Of a stretch of DNA of 64,000 nucleotides, positions 55,644 to 63,779 are shown in pieces. The position numbers and the translations under genes were made by a program. Below the pieces are notes generated by a model. That model saw only the letters and a list, made by a program, of their open reading frames with translations. It was not told the origin of the DNA and did no database searches. This stretch comes from Alcanivorax sp. 24 (GTDB lineage Bacteria; Pseudomonadota; Gammaproteobacteria; Pseudomonadales; Alcanivoracaceae). The stretch covers positions 1 through 64,000 of the forward strand of contig NZ_SNUA01000005.1 in the NCBI RefSeq assembly GCF_004360225.1, given 5' to 3'. The stretch's first letter is position 1. Each line of letters opens with the position of its first letter.

Positions 55644-56414
55644 ATGGTTTCAGCCCCGACGTCCACACCCTCGGCACAACCGGATTTCGAAAGCCTGGTG
55701 CAAGCGGCCGGTGACATCATCTATACCCTGGATCGGGATGGCCGCTTCACGTTCTGCAATCGCGCCATGGAAGAAGTCCTCGGTTACCACCGGGACGAGT
55801 TGCTGGGCCAACACTTCGGCGTCCTGCTCACTCCGGCCACCGCGCCGGTGGCCAGCCAGCATTTCCTCAACGGCGTGGCGGGCCGCCGTATCGCGCCGTT
55901 TTTCGAGGTGGAAGCGCTCCACCGTGACGGCGGCAAGGTGCATTTGGAAGTGCGCGCCGCCAGTCTGATACGGGACGGTCAGGTGGTTGGCCGTCAGGGT
56001 ATCGCCAGAGACATCAGCGAGTTGAAGGCGTTACAGGCGCAGGTACAGGAAAAATCCCGCCGCATGGCGTTATTGGACGAACGCACCCGCATCGCCGCCG
56101 CACTGTATTCCCGGCTCACGGAATTACTGTACGGGGACGAGGATCAGGGCGAGCCGTCCGGTACCGTGTTCGGCGAGGTGGAAGACACCCTCAGCCGGCT
56201 CAGCGCCGCCCGCCACGGGCTTGGTGAACAGGATCTGAAGATCCTCAATCTCCTGGCCGCCGGCCACTCCAATGGCGAAATCGCCGAATATATCTGCCGT
56301 AGCCCCCACACGGTGAAGGATCACGTGCGCCGTATCATGCAGCGTCTTGGCGCCAAGCGCCGCACCGACGCGGTGGCCCGGGCCTTGAAACTGGGTCTGA
56401 TCACCCGCGCCTGA
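55644..56414 (+). CDS. PAS-LuxR transcriptional regulator
   Basis: Regulator of 256 residues. An N-terminal PAS domain (about 12-128: AAGDIIYTLDRDGRFTFCNRAMEEVLGY through GQGIARDIS-like end) is followed by a coiled linker and a NarL/LuxR helix-turn-helix (about 185-250: LKILNLLAAGHSNGEIAEYICRSPHTVKDHVRRIMQRLGA). There is no kinase or receiver domain, so it probably senses a small ligand or redox state directly. It lies directly before two lipoprotein genes that share a palindrome, and is their best candidate activator. AGGAGAG precedes the ATG. Confidence 0.87.
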   Translation: MVSAPTSTPSAQPDFESLVQAAGDIIYTLDRDGRFTFCNRAMEEVLGYHRDELLGQHFGVLLTPATAPVASQHFLNGVAGRRIAPFFEVEALHRDGGKVHLEVRAASLIRDGQVVGRQGIARDISELKALQAQVQEKSRRMALLDERTRIAAALYSRLTELLYGDEDQGEPSGTVFGEVEDTLSRLSAARHGLGEQDLKILNLLAAGHSNGEIAEYICRSPHTVKDHVRRIMQRLGAKRRTDAVARALKLGLITRA

Positions 56415-56448
56415 CAGGCGCCGCCAATTCCCCCGTTTTGACGGGATT

Positions 56449-56494
56449 CCCCCCCTTTGGGGGGATATCGGGTCCCGCCAGTGCCATCGACAAT
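56449..56494 (+). promoter_or_regulatory. C/G palindrome plus -10 element, site 1
   Basis: CCCCCCCTTTGGGGGG (56449-56464) is followed by TATCGG, then a GCCATCGACAATAGC stretch with GACAAT at 56489-56494. Centre to -10 distance is 32.5 bp. The same arrangement recurs before the next gene at 58211-58261. It fits an activator palindrome placed at the -35 region; gene start is at 56584. Confidence 0.5.
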
Positions 56495-56583
56495 AGCACG
56501 GCTATTGAGCATCCCACTCCGATGCCCCCCCAATAAGCTATCCCGATAACAATGGCGGCGCACCGTCGTCGTGGAGAACAACA

Positions 56584-58200
56584 ATGACATTGCTTTTCCG
56601 TTGCTTCGGTAACACCCCTTTTATAAAAGCCGGTACCGGTATCGGCATGCTCGCCGGTCTCACCCTGATACTGGCCGCCTGTGGCGGCGGTTCTTCCCAT
56701 CACGGCAGCGAGTCCAGCTGCGCCGCCCGGCACGGCTGGCCCAGCGACCCGCTGGGCACGGACAGCACGCGGCACCTTGATGCCAGTCAGTTCATCTCCG
56801 TGAATCAACTCAAGCAGTGGCACCGTGAACTGGACGCCCTCGGCCTGCGCGACACTGGCGGGCCCGAGGAAGACGCCTATATCCGGACACTGGCCGGGCG
56901 TCTTGATTGCGCCGGTGTCCGCGACGTGACGCTGGAACCGGTGACCTTCCCGCGCTGGTCCACCGACGACTGGCGTCTGACACTGAACGGCGAGCCGCTG
57001 CCGGTTGCGTCCTATATACCTTATTCCGGCAGCACCCCGGAGCAGGGAGTGACCGCGCCCACCGTCTATGTGGATATTACCCAACCGGTGGACCCGTCCA
57101 CCGTGGCCGGCAGAATCGTGCTGTTCGACGTCCCCAACGTCACCGTGCCAACACAGTTCTTCCTCGACAATGCCATGCAGGTGTGGGACCCGCTGTCCTC
57201 GTTTTCTCCCGACGAACTTTACTCTCGCCCGTACCTGGCCATCGATGCGGTGACCCGGACCCTGGACGCGCTCGGCAACACCGAAGCGGTGGGCGCCATC
57301 GGTATCCTGCAAATGCCGTATGAAACCGCCCATGGTTCCTACTTCCCTTACGACGGTATTATCCGCCAGGTACCGGCGCTCTATGTGGACCGGGATCTGG
57401 GTGCGCAATTGAAGGGGCTCTCCAACGGCACCGAGCTGACACTTCGATTGCCGGCCAAAGTGGCCGACACCACCACTCACAATGTGGTGGCCATGATTCC
57501 CGGCGCCAGCGATGAGATCACCGTGATTCACAGCCACACCGACGGTACCAACGGCCTGGAGGATAACGGACCGGACGCCATCATCGGCATCGCTCAGTAT
57601 TTGGCGCGCCTGCCACAATCCGCCTTGCCAAGAACCGTGATGGTGATGTTCTCCAGCGGCCATTTCGCCGGCGGCGTCGGCATTAAAGGTTTTCTCCAGC
57701 AGCATGCCGACGATGACCTGCTGGACCGCATCAAATCCATCATCACCGTCGAACACCTGGGTGCTCAGCGCTGGGAGCCCGACAGCAACGGCATTCTGCA
57801 GCCCACCGGTCTGGATGAACTTGCCTGCTTTTTCGCCCCGCGAATCCCGAGCCTGGCGGACGCCGCCTACCGGGCCTCCGAAGCCGCCGACGCCGGCCCG
57901 GTGATTATCTCCGCCCCACTCAACCCGGATGCCGACGCCGGCAAGCATGAAGCGGTCTGGCCCGGCGAGGGACAATACTTCTATAGCCACAACAAAATGT
58001 CGGACGCCAACTACATCACCGGCCCCAACTACCTGCTCAACTGGGGAGTGGACACCGTTGAAAAAACCGATTTCCAGCGCGTGCACGCACTGATGATGGC
58101 GTTTACCCGCATGGTACTCGACTTGAGCGAGGTTCCCGGCGAGGATCTCAGCGCCCCCAGCGCGACCAACGGCGAAACCATCGCCCCACCGGAACATTGA
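56584..58200 (+). CDS. Lipoprotein with M28-like peptidase fold
   Basis: Protein of 538 residues with a lipobox LAAC (C33) after a hydrophobic segment, so it is membrane-anchored outside the cytoplasm. A PA-like domain (TVYVDITQPVDPSTVAGRIVLFD) precedes an M28-like catalytic region with VIHSHTDGTNGLEDNGPDAIIG (metal H and D), VMVMFSSGHFAGGVG and IITVEHLGAQ. Some M28 metal residues are not in their standard context, so the activity (peptidase or other amidohydrolase) is uncertain. It is preceded by the shared C/G palindrome. Confidence 0.72.
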   Translation: MTLLFRCFGNTPFIKAGTGIGMLAGLTLILAACGGGSSHHGSESSCAARHGWPSDPLGTDSTRHLDASQFISVNQLKQWHRELDALGLRDTGGPEEDAYIRTLAGRLDCAGVRDVTLEPVTFPRWSTDDWRLTLNGEPLPVASYIPYSGSTPEQGVTAPTVYVDITQPVDPSTVAGRIVLFDVPNVTVPTQFFLDNAMQVWDPLSSFSPDELYSRPYLAIDAVTRTLDALGNTEAVGAIGILQMPYETAHGSYFPYDGIIRQVPALYVDRDLGAQLKGLSNGTELTLRLPAKVADTTTHNVVAMIPGASDEITVIHSHTDGTNGLEDNGPDAIIGIAQYLARLPQSALPRTVMVMFSSGHFAGGVGIKGFLQQHADDDLLDRIKSIITVEHLGAQRWEPDSNGILQPTGLDELACFFAPRIPSLADAAYRASEAADAGPVIISAPLNPDADAGKHEAVWPGEGQYFYSHNKMSDANYITGPNYLLNWGVDTVEKTDFQRVHALMMAFTRMVLDLSEVPGEDLSAPSATNGETIAPPEH

Positions 58201-58210
58201 CTCGCCCTAC

Positions 58211-58261
58211 CCGATACCCCCCCTTTGGGGGGTATCGGCCCCCTCCTGGGCCATTGATAAT
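58211..58261 (+). promoter_or_regulatory. C/G palindrome plus -10 element, site 2
   Basis: CCGATACCCCCC and GGGGGGTATCGG form a perfect 12-bp inverted repeat (58211-58238), followed by GCCATTGATAATGCC with GATAAT at 58256-58261. Centre to -10 is 31.5 bp. Alignment with site 1 holds through about 40 bases beyond the palindrome. It could also act as a terminator hairpin for the upstream gene, but no T tract follows. Confidence 0.55.
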
Positions 58262-58307
58262 GCCCCTGTTCGTGAGCGCCCATCCTCAACTTAAAAGAAT
58301 CAGGGAT

Positions 58308-58925
58308 ATGAACAGGTACAAGGACCGGCTTTTCCACTCCACTTTCCTTTTCTTATTTGCCGCGTTTGTTTTGACTGGGTGTGGCGATGACGAATCCAGC
58401 GGCGATGCCGGTGCTGCCACGGCGACGCTCCCCTCCTATGGGCGCATCCCTGATTGCGGCGACATGGCCACCACCCTTGGAGATCTGGTCAGCGGTCTGA
58501 CGCCCGCCGACGATGACGATGAACTTGGCCGCTATCAACATGACGACCGCTACGGCGTCAACTGCACCTGGCTGACACCCCGGACGCAGAGCGATAACGC
58601 TTTCGAAATGGTCAAGGGCGGCAGTCTGGCGGTGAGCATCACGGTGGATCCTCAGGGCAGTTCCGACGAGAAAACCCTGCGTGACCTCGGCATGGTGTAT
58701 GACGATCCCCGTGTCGAAGAGCTTGGTGGTTATGTCGTCGACATGGGCGGCAAACTTGATCCCGGCGCCCAATTGGGCATGATCGGACCCCAAGTTGTGG
58801 TTGGCCGTGTCAACGTTTCCTTCGCCGCCGGTGGTCTGTATTTGCAAAAGGTGGAAGAGTTGAAGGTCATCACCAACGATCGCGTCATCGAGGCCGCTGT
58901 CGCCCTGCATCGTTCACTACGATAA
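58308..58925 (+). CDS. Lipoprotein of unknown function
   Basis: Protein of 205 residues with a signal sequence and lipobox LTGC (C25). The mature part is acidic with a repeated Asp/Glu run after residue 65 (PADDDDELG) and two more cysteines (in PDCGDM and VNCTWL) that may form a disulfide. No known domain is visible. It has its own copy of the C/G palindrome promoter. GGGAT precedes the ATG. Confidence 0.7.
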   Translation: MNRYKDRLFHSTFLFLFAAFVLTGCGDDESSGDAGAATATLPSYGRIPDCGDMATTLGDLVSGLTPADDDDELGRYQHDDRYGVNCTWLTPRTQSDNAFEMVKGGSLAVSITVDPQGSSDEKTLRDLGMVYDDPRVEELGGYVVDMGGKLDPGAQLGMIGPQVVVGRVNVSFAAGGLYLQKVEELKVITNDRVIEAAVALHRSLR

Positions 58926-58972
58926 GTCTGACCGGGAATCATCGACCCATTTCATTTCAAGGAGAGAAAACC

Positions 58973-59353
58973 ATGCCGAAATTCATTCTTACCCGCCTGT
59001 TGGCGGCGTCCATCACCATTGCCGCTTTCAGCCCGCTGCACGCGCAGACTTCCGGGGGGGCTCCCAACATGGCCCAGATGGGTAATCAGGTGGCCAGCTT
59101 CAGCGGCAGCATGCACGCCGCCGCCGAGGTGTGCGGTGGTTACACCAAGGATCAACTGGCGGAGATGAAGGCCAAACAGAAACAACAGATGACCCAAATG
59201 GGCCTCACCGCCGAGGAATTCGACACCGCCTTTAACGCCGGCAAGAAGAAAACCGATGAGCGCTGGGACGCCATGTCCAAGACCGAGCAAAAATCCGCCT
59301 GCGAGGAACTGCGGCAACAGATGAGCCAGGCTTTCAACGGCCTGATCAAGTAA
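58973..59353 (+). CDS. Small secreted helical protein
   Basis: Protein of 126 residues with a Sec signal peptide (LTRLLAASITIAAFSPLHAQ). The mature part is helical, rich in Met, Gln and Lys (MAQMGNQVASFSGSMHAAAEV, AEMKAKQKQQMTQMG), with two cysteines (VCGGY and SACEEL). AAGGAGAG precedes the ATG. It may share a transcript with the upstream lipoprotein (47-bp gap). I do not recognise the family. Confidence 0.7.
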   Translation: MPKFILTRLLAASITIAAFSPLHAQTSGGAPNMAQMGNQVASFSGSMHAAAEVCGGYTKDQLAEMKAKQKQQMTQMGLTAEEFDTAFNAGKKKTDERWDAMSKTEQKSACEELRQQMSQAFNGLIK

Positions 59354-59419
59354 GGCCTGCTCGCTGGATCGGAGGGATCTGCTACACTGCCCGCACCACA
59401 AGTCACCGCCGTTCCCGTC

Positions 59420-59674
59420 ATGCGTTTTGCCGTTCTTTTCTCGCTCACCCTGCCGCTGTGGACGCCACTGACCACGGCGGCGGACACGGCCCGGGACGAA
59501 ACCCGCGATGCTCTGTTGCGCGAGCAACAGGAGTTGAATGAGCGGGCGGAAGCCCTGGCCGACCAGCAGGCGACCACACAACGACTGCTGGAGCAGCAGC
59601 AAACTTATCTGGAAGCCTTGGAACACGAAATTCAGGCGTTAAGGCCGCCCCCGCGGTCAGATCAGAAAAACTGA
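59420..59674 (+). CDS. Small secreted coiled-coil protein
   Basis: Protein of 84 residues: a hydrophobic start (MRFAVLFSLTLPLWTPLTTAA) like a signal peptide, then an uninterrupted Gln/Glu/Leu helix with heptad pattern (LREQQELNERAEALADQQ, LLEQQQTYLEALEHEIQAL). No ribosome site is obvious. Function unknown. Confidence 0.55.
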   Translation: MRFAVLFSLTLPLWTPLTTAADTARDETRDALLREQQELNERAEALADQQATTQRLLEQQQTYLEALEHEIQALRPPPRSDQKN

Positions 59675-59756
59675 TCAATCCGTTCCAGCCAGTCCGCTCC
59701 CTATCCCCATCAGGTGACGCTATCTTGGTTTCTCCCATCTTCAACAGGAGAGTCCG

Positions 59757-60356
59757 ATGAAGCGCGTTCTGGTTCTTTACTACTCCATGTACGGTCATAT
59801 CGAAAGTCTGGCCCGGGCCGTGGCCGAAGGCGCCGCCAAAGTCGACGGCGTGGAAGTGGAGATCAAGCGAGTGGCCGAGACCATGGATCCGGAGGCGTTC
59901 AGGAACGCCGGTGGCAAAACCGACCAGACCGCCCCCGTGGCCAGCCCGGCGGAACTCAAGGACTACGACGCCATCATCATCGGCACGCCCACCCGTTTCG
60001 GCAACATGAGCGGTCAGATGCGCACCTTCTGGGACCAGACCGGCGGCCTCTGGGCTCAGGGTGCCCTGGCCGGCAAAGTCGCCAGCGTGTTCACCTCCAC
60101 CGGCACCGCCGGCGGCAAGGAGACCACCATCGTCAGCACTTGGCTGACCCTGGCTCACCATGGCTTCATCATCGTACCGCTGGGCTACGCCGATCCTGGC
60201 CAGGAGCAGATGGACATCAGCCAAGTGCATGGCGCGTCGCCCTATGGCGCGGGCACCATCGCTGGTCCCGACGGCAGCCGCCAGCCCAGCGCCAAGGAAC
60301 TCAATCTGGCCCGCTACCAGGGTGAAAAGGTCGCCCGCCTGACCGCCAAGCTGTGA
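59757..60356 (+). CDS. wrbA: NAD(P)H:quinone oxidoreductase, WrbA family
   Basis: Flavodoxin-like FMN enzyme of 199 residues that reduces quinones by two electrons. It begins [19 protein letters not shown] (phosphate loop) and has [24 protein letters not shown] and [11 protein letters not shown], all WrbA signatures. ACAGGAGAG precedes the ATG. It is closed by a terminator at 60405. Confidence 0.95.
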   Translation: MKRVLVLYYSMYGHIESLARAVAEGAAKVDGVEVEIKRVAETMDPEAFRNAGGKTDQTAPVASPAELKDYDAIIIGTPTRFGNMSGQMRTFWDQTGGLWAQGALAGKVASVFTSTGTAGGKETTIVSTWLTLAHHGFIIVPLGYADPGQEQMDISQVHGASPYGAGTIAGPDGSRQPSAKELNLARYQGEKVARLTAKL

Positions 60357-60404
60357 CATCCGATTCAGCCTGACACTTCTCTCGTCTCACTCTGATCCCC
60401 CTTT

Positions 60405-60441
60405 GGCCGCCCTCCCCCTTCTCAATTGGCGGCCTTTTTTT
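60405..60441 (+). terminator. Intrinsic terminator after wrbA
   Basis: GGCCGCC and GGCGGCC form a 7-bp stem with a 16-nt loop, followed by T7. Confidence 0.75.
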
Positions 60442-60445
60442 GGTT

Positions 60446-60510
60446 CATCGCGGTTCAGAGGGCCACGGCGCTTCAATCATGGGCACGGGTCTGTAACGAC
60501 GGAAGGGGCT
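60446..60510 (+). repeat. Dispersed repeat copy C (CGGTTCAGAGGG type)
   Basis: About 65 bp nearly matching copy B at 40901-40962, including CACGGGTCTGTAACG. It begins five bases after the T tract of the wrbA terminator and leads into the REP cluster, exactly as copy B does after hpaR. Confidence 0.75.
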
Positions 60511-60523
60511 TCCAAGCCGGTAT

Positions 60524-60940
60524 ATTCGCCAGCAAGCAGGTCTCCCACGGATCCGCCACGAAGCCGCTGCGGGAAGCTTGCTGGCAAGCGAATATACCAA
60601 CACCGGAGGGCCGGAATTCGCCAGCAAGCGGGTCTCCCACGGATCCGCCACGAAGCCGCTGTGGGAAGCTTGCTGGCAAGCGAATATCCCAACACTAGAG
60701 GGCCGGAATTCGCCAGCAAGCGGGTCTCCCACGGATCATGCCACGAAGCCGCTGTGGGAAGCTTGCTGGCAAGCGAATATACCAACACCGGAGGGCCGGA
60801 ATTCGCCAGCAAGCGGGTCTCCCACGGATCATGCCACGAAGCCGCTGTGGGAAGCTTGCTGGCAAGCGAATCGCCAACGGCCCAGGGCATTCGCGGCCAA
60901 GCGGAGCGCCGCCCGGGCCTCTTCCCACAGCGGCTTCGTA
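60524..60940. repeat. Tandem REP cluster, four units of 92-93 bp plus a partial
   Basis: Units begin with ATTCGCCAGCAAGC at 60524, 60616, 60708 and 60801, giving periods of 92, 92 and 93 bp. Each unit carries inverted arms (ATTCGCCAGCAAGC...CCCACGG with CCGCTGTGGGAAGCTTGCTGGCAAGCGAAT), so each can fold. A further diverged arm pair member lies at about 60889-60940. Units differ by a few bases only (for example ATCCG or ATCATG), which points to recent expansion. There are no unique spacers, so it is not CRISPR. Confidence 0.92.
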
Positions 60941-61014
60941 GCCACCTCCGAATTTATGCCTTCAACGCCACAAGAACACGTTATGGTAGAGACTCTACTG
61001 AGCAAGGAATCACC

Positions 61015-61764
61015 ATGGCCGACAGTACCCCCCTCTCCGAATCCAACCGGCAACCCACACTGGCCGTTCTGATCGACGCGGACAATACGCCGCCCGCCAT
61101 CGTTGAAGGCCTGTTCGAGGAGATCGCCAAGTACGGCACCGCCACCATCAAGCGCATTTATGGCGATTGGACCCAGCCCAACCTGGGCGGCTGGAAGAAA
61201 GTCCTGCTGGACCATTCGATTCAGCCGGTGCAGCAGTTCGCCTACACCACCGGCAAGAACGCCACCGACAGTTCACTGATCATCGATGCCATGGATCTGC
61301 TCTACACCCGGGAACTGGATGGGTTCTGTCTGGTTTCCAGCGATAGCGACTTCACCCGGTTGGCGGCCCGGTTGCGGGAAGCCGGCCTCACCGTCTATGG
61401 CTTCGGCGAACAGAAAACACCGAAACCGCTGGTGGCGGCCTGCGATAAATTCATCTACACGGAAATTCTGCGCGCCGGCGACGAGGGCATCGCCAGCAAG
61501 AGCGGCAAAGCCGGCAAGGACAAGACCAGCGGCAACACGCCGCCACTGAAGTTCATTGCCCGGGTCATCGACGACGTCTCCGGAGAAGACGACTGGGCCC
61601 ACCTGGGCGTGCTCGGACAGAACCTGAGCCAGCGCCGCCCGGAGTTCGACACCCGGCTCTACGGCTTCCGCAAACTGAGTGAACTGCTGAACGCCCAGAC
61701 CGGCCACTTCGAACTGAAAAAAGGGGAAAACGGCGGACTATGGGTGAAGAACAAGAACGGATGA
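61015..61764 (+). CDS. NYN-domain ribonuclease-like protein with LOTUS/OST-HTH domain
   Basis: Protein of 249 residues. The NYN (PIN-like) domain has its acidic residues in AVLIDADNTPP (D21, D23), SLIIDAMDLLY and LVSSDSDFTRLA. After a Lys/Ser linker, the C-terminal 75 residues (FIARVIDDVSGEDDWAHLGVLGQNLSQ through FRKLSELLNAQTGHFELKK) match the OST-HTH/LOTUS RNA-binding domain. The pairing suggests an RNA-directed nuclease, target unknown. AAGGAA precedes the ATG at 61015; an in-frame reading upstream passes through the REP cluster and is rejected. Confidence 0.88.
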   Translation: MADSTPLSESNRQPTLAVLIDADNTPPAIVEGLFEEIAKYGTATIKRIYGDWTQPNLGGWKKVLLDHSIQPVQQFAYTTGKNATDSSLIIDAMDLLYTRELDGFCLVSSDSDFTRLAARLREAGLTVYGFGEQKTPKPLVAACDKFIYTEILRAGDEGIASKSGKAGKDKTSGNTPPLKFIARVIDDVSGEDDWAHLGVLGQNLSQRRPEFDTRLYGFRKLSELLNAQTGHFELKKGENGGLWVKNKNG

Positions 61765-61800
61765 TCACGGTGCGTGCCCACGGTCGAGGGGCAGCCCCGC

Positions 61801-61940
61801 TGGCACGCCAACACGCAACATGCCGGCGCGCTAAAGCCCCTCGCGTGTAAACACGCTTCCCACAAGAGGCCACAGGGTCGCTGTGGGAGCGGCCCTGGCC
61901 GCGAATGGAGCGTGTGAACGTGTTGCATGTTGGCGTGTCA
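61801..61940. repeat. 140-bp element with 22-bp terminal inverted repeats around a REP
   Basis: The ends TGGCACGCCAACACGCAACATG (61801) and CGTGTTGCATGTTGGCGTGTCA (61919) are reverse complements with three mismatches. Inside lies a REP arm GCTGTGGGAGCGGCCCTGGCCGCGAAT (61880-61906) and a partner near 61853. It looks like a MITE-type non-coding unit between the convergent NYN and dctM genes. Confidence 0.72.
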
Positions 61941-61998
61941 GCAATTTGCCCGACGACAGTGCCCTGGCCCTCTCCACACCAGAGGGCGGCACTTCGCC

Positions 61999-63288
61999 CT
62001 ATCGAACCAGCCAGAGACTCAATTCCGGCACATAGGTAATCAGCAGCAGCGCGATCACCAGCACCAGCATGAACGGCAACGTGGCCCGGAACAGCTCGGT
62101 GATCGATTTGCGGAACCGGTAGCTGGCGATGAACAGATTCATCCCCACCGGCGGCGTGATGTAGCCGATCTGCATGTTGGCGACAAAGATAATCCCCAGA
62201 TGTACCGGGTCGATGCCATAGCGCAGCGCCACCGGCAGAATCAACGGCACCATGATCACCAGGGCGGCAAAAATATCCAGCAAGGCACCGAGCAGCAGCA
62301 ACAGGATGTTGAGCAGAATCAGAAACGCCAGTTTGCTCTGCACATGGGTCTGGATAAATTCGAACAGCCGCTCCGGCACGCCGGCGTACACCAGATAATC
62401 GGCGAATGCCTGAGCCACCGCCAGGATCAGCAGAATCCCCCCCACCATGACCATGGCTTCACGGGTCAGCCCCGGCAATCGGCGCAGGGGGATCTCCCGG
62501 TACAACACCACCTCCGCCAGCAACACATACAGCACGGTGACCGCCGCCGCCTCACTGACCACCAGGAAGCCAGAGAAGATACCACCGAGCACCACCAGCG
62601 GCAGCGGCAATTCCCAACGCGCATCCCACAACGCCTGGCCCAGCTCCCGCCCGTTGAAGGCCTGCCGTGGCAGGGGATCGGCGCGGTTGACCCACACACA
62701 ATAGCCGTACAGCAGCACCACCATCAGCAGGGCCGGCCCGACGCCGGCCAGATACAAATCGACGATTTCCACCGGTGGCATGGTCAGTTGTTGCGACAAT
62801 TGCTGAGCAATGATGCCGTAGATCAGCAGCGGAACCGATGGCACCAGCAGCAACCCCAGACTACCGGACGAGGTCACCAGTCCGAGGCTGAAGCGTTGCG
62901 GGTAACCGGCCTTGACCAGCGCCGGCAGCAACAGCGCGCCCAGCGCCACGATGGTGACGCCGGAGCCACCGGTAAGCGCGGTGAAGAAGGCACAGGCCAC
63001 CAGGGCCACGAAGGCCATGCCGCCGGGCATCCAGCCGAACGCCGCCTGGCTGAGGCGAACCAGACGATCGGCGGTGCGCGACTCACTGAGCAGGAAGCCA
63101 GCGAAGGTGAACAACGGCAGCGCCATCAGCACCACCGAGTCGGACAGCTGGTAAATGTCGATGTGGAGCACCGACAGCGGTGTCTCCTGAGTGAAAAAGC
63201 CGATGGCGGCCGCGGCCAGCAGGATGGCGAACAGTGGCGCGCCCATCAACGCCAACACGATCAATAGAACAATGGCGGCGATGATCAT
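61999..63288 (-). CDS. dctM: TRAP transporter large permease subunit (second system)
   Basis: Inner-membrane protein of 429 residues with 12 or more hydrophobic segments. ALPLFTFAGFLLSES, TGGSGVTIVALGALLLPAL and SGSLGLLLVPSVPLLIYGIIAQQ are the DctM motifs; the end has VGMNLFIASYRF. It overlaps its dctQ by four bases. It is a distinct paralogue of the protein at 25483-26817, with no nearby catabolic genes in the window to suggest its cargo. Confidence 0.92.
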   Translation of the reverse strand: MIIAAIVLLIVLALMGAPLFAILLAAAAIGFFTQETPLSVLHIDIYQLSDSVVLMALPLFTFAGFLLSESRTADRLVRLSQAAFGWMPGGMAFVALVACAFFTALTGGSGVTIVALGALLLPALVKAGYPQRFSLGLVTSSGSLGLLLVPSVPLLIYGIIAQQLSQQLTMPPVEIVDLYLAGVGPALLMVVLLYGYCVWVNRADPLPRQAFNGRELGQALWDARWELPLPLVVLGGIFSGFLVVSEAAAVTVLYVLLAEVVLYREIPLRRLPGLTREAMVMVGGILLILAVAQAFADYLVYAGVPERLFEFIQTHVQSKLAFLILLNILLLLLGALLDIFAALVIMVPLILPVALRYGIDPVHLGIIFVANMQIGYITPPVGMNLFIASYRFRKSITELFRATLPFMLVLVIALLLITYVPELSLWLVR

Positions 63289-63779
63289 CCCAGCGGCTCC
63301 CGCATGCAGGGCCGGCGACCGCCCAGGCCGAGCACGAACAGCACCACGTAGCGCAGCGCCATGACGCTGAAGCCGAATGGAATGATCACCTGCGGCACCC
63401 AGCTAGGAAGGCCGGCGAAGGCGGTATCGCCAAACTGATATTCCTCGATCACGAAACCGATGCTGTACCAGGCCACCAGGGTACAGATGGCGGCGGTGAA
63501 CAGGTCCACCGTGCCGGTGATCCAGGGTTGAAAGGATTTCGGCAGCCACTGCCCCAGCAGATCGATGCGGATATGCTCGTCACGGCGAGAGGCGATCATG
63601 GCGCCGAGCAGACCGATCCACAACACCGCGTTACGCAGCAGCGGTTCCACCCAGATCAGACTGACGCCAGCCATGTTTCGCAGCCCGATTTGCATCACCG
63701 CCAGTGCCACCATGCCCAGCAGGATGGCCACGATCAGACCATCCTCCAGGCGATGCAGCCAGGACAGCAGGCGCCGCAT
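63285..63779 (-). CDS. dctQ: TRAP transporter small permease subunit (second system)
   Basis: Four-helix membrane protein of 164 residues with the DctQ signature MIASRRDEHIRIDLLGQWLP. The ATG at 63779 overlaps the dctP stop by one base (TGATG); a TTG one codon earlier is also possible. It lies between dctP and dctM in the usual order. Confidence 0.9.
   Translation of the reverse strand: MRRLLSWLHRLEDGLIVAILLGMVALAVMQIGLRNMAGVSLIWVEPLLRNAVLWIGLLGAMIASRRDEHIRIDLLGQWLPKSFQPWITGTVDLFTAAICTLVAWYSIGFVIEEYQFGDTAFAGLPSWVPQVIIPFGFSVMALRYVVLFVLGLGGRRPCMREPLG

Noticed and set aside
60524-60940. CRISPR array or coding repeat extending the NYN protein
   Set aside because: The 92-bp units have no variable spacers and contain REP inverted arms. 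The open frame through them has no ribosome site and ends at a good start (61015).
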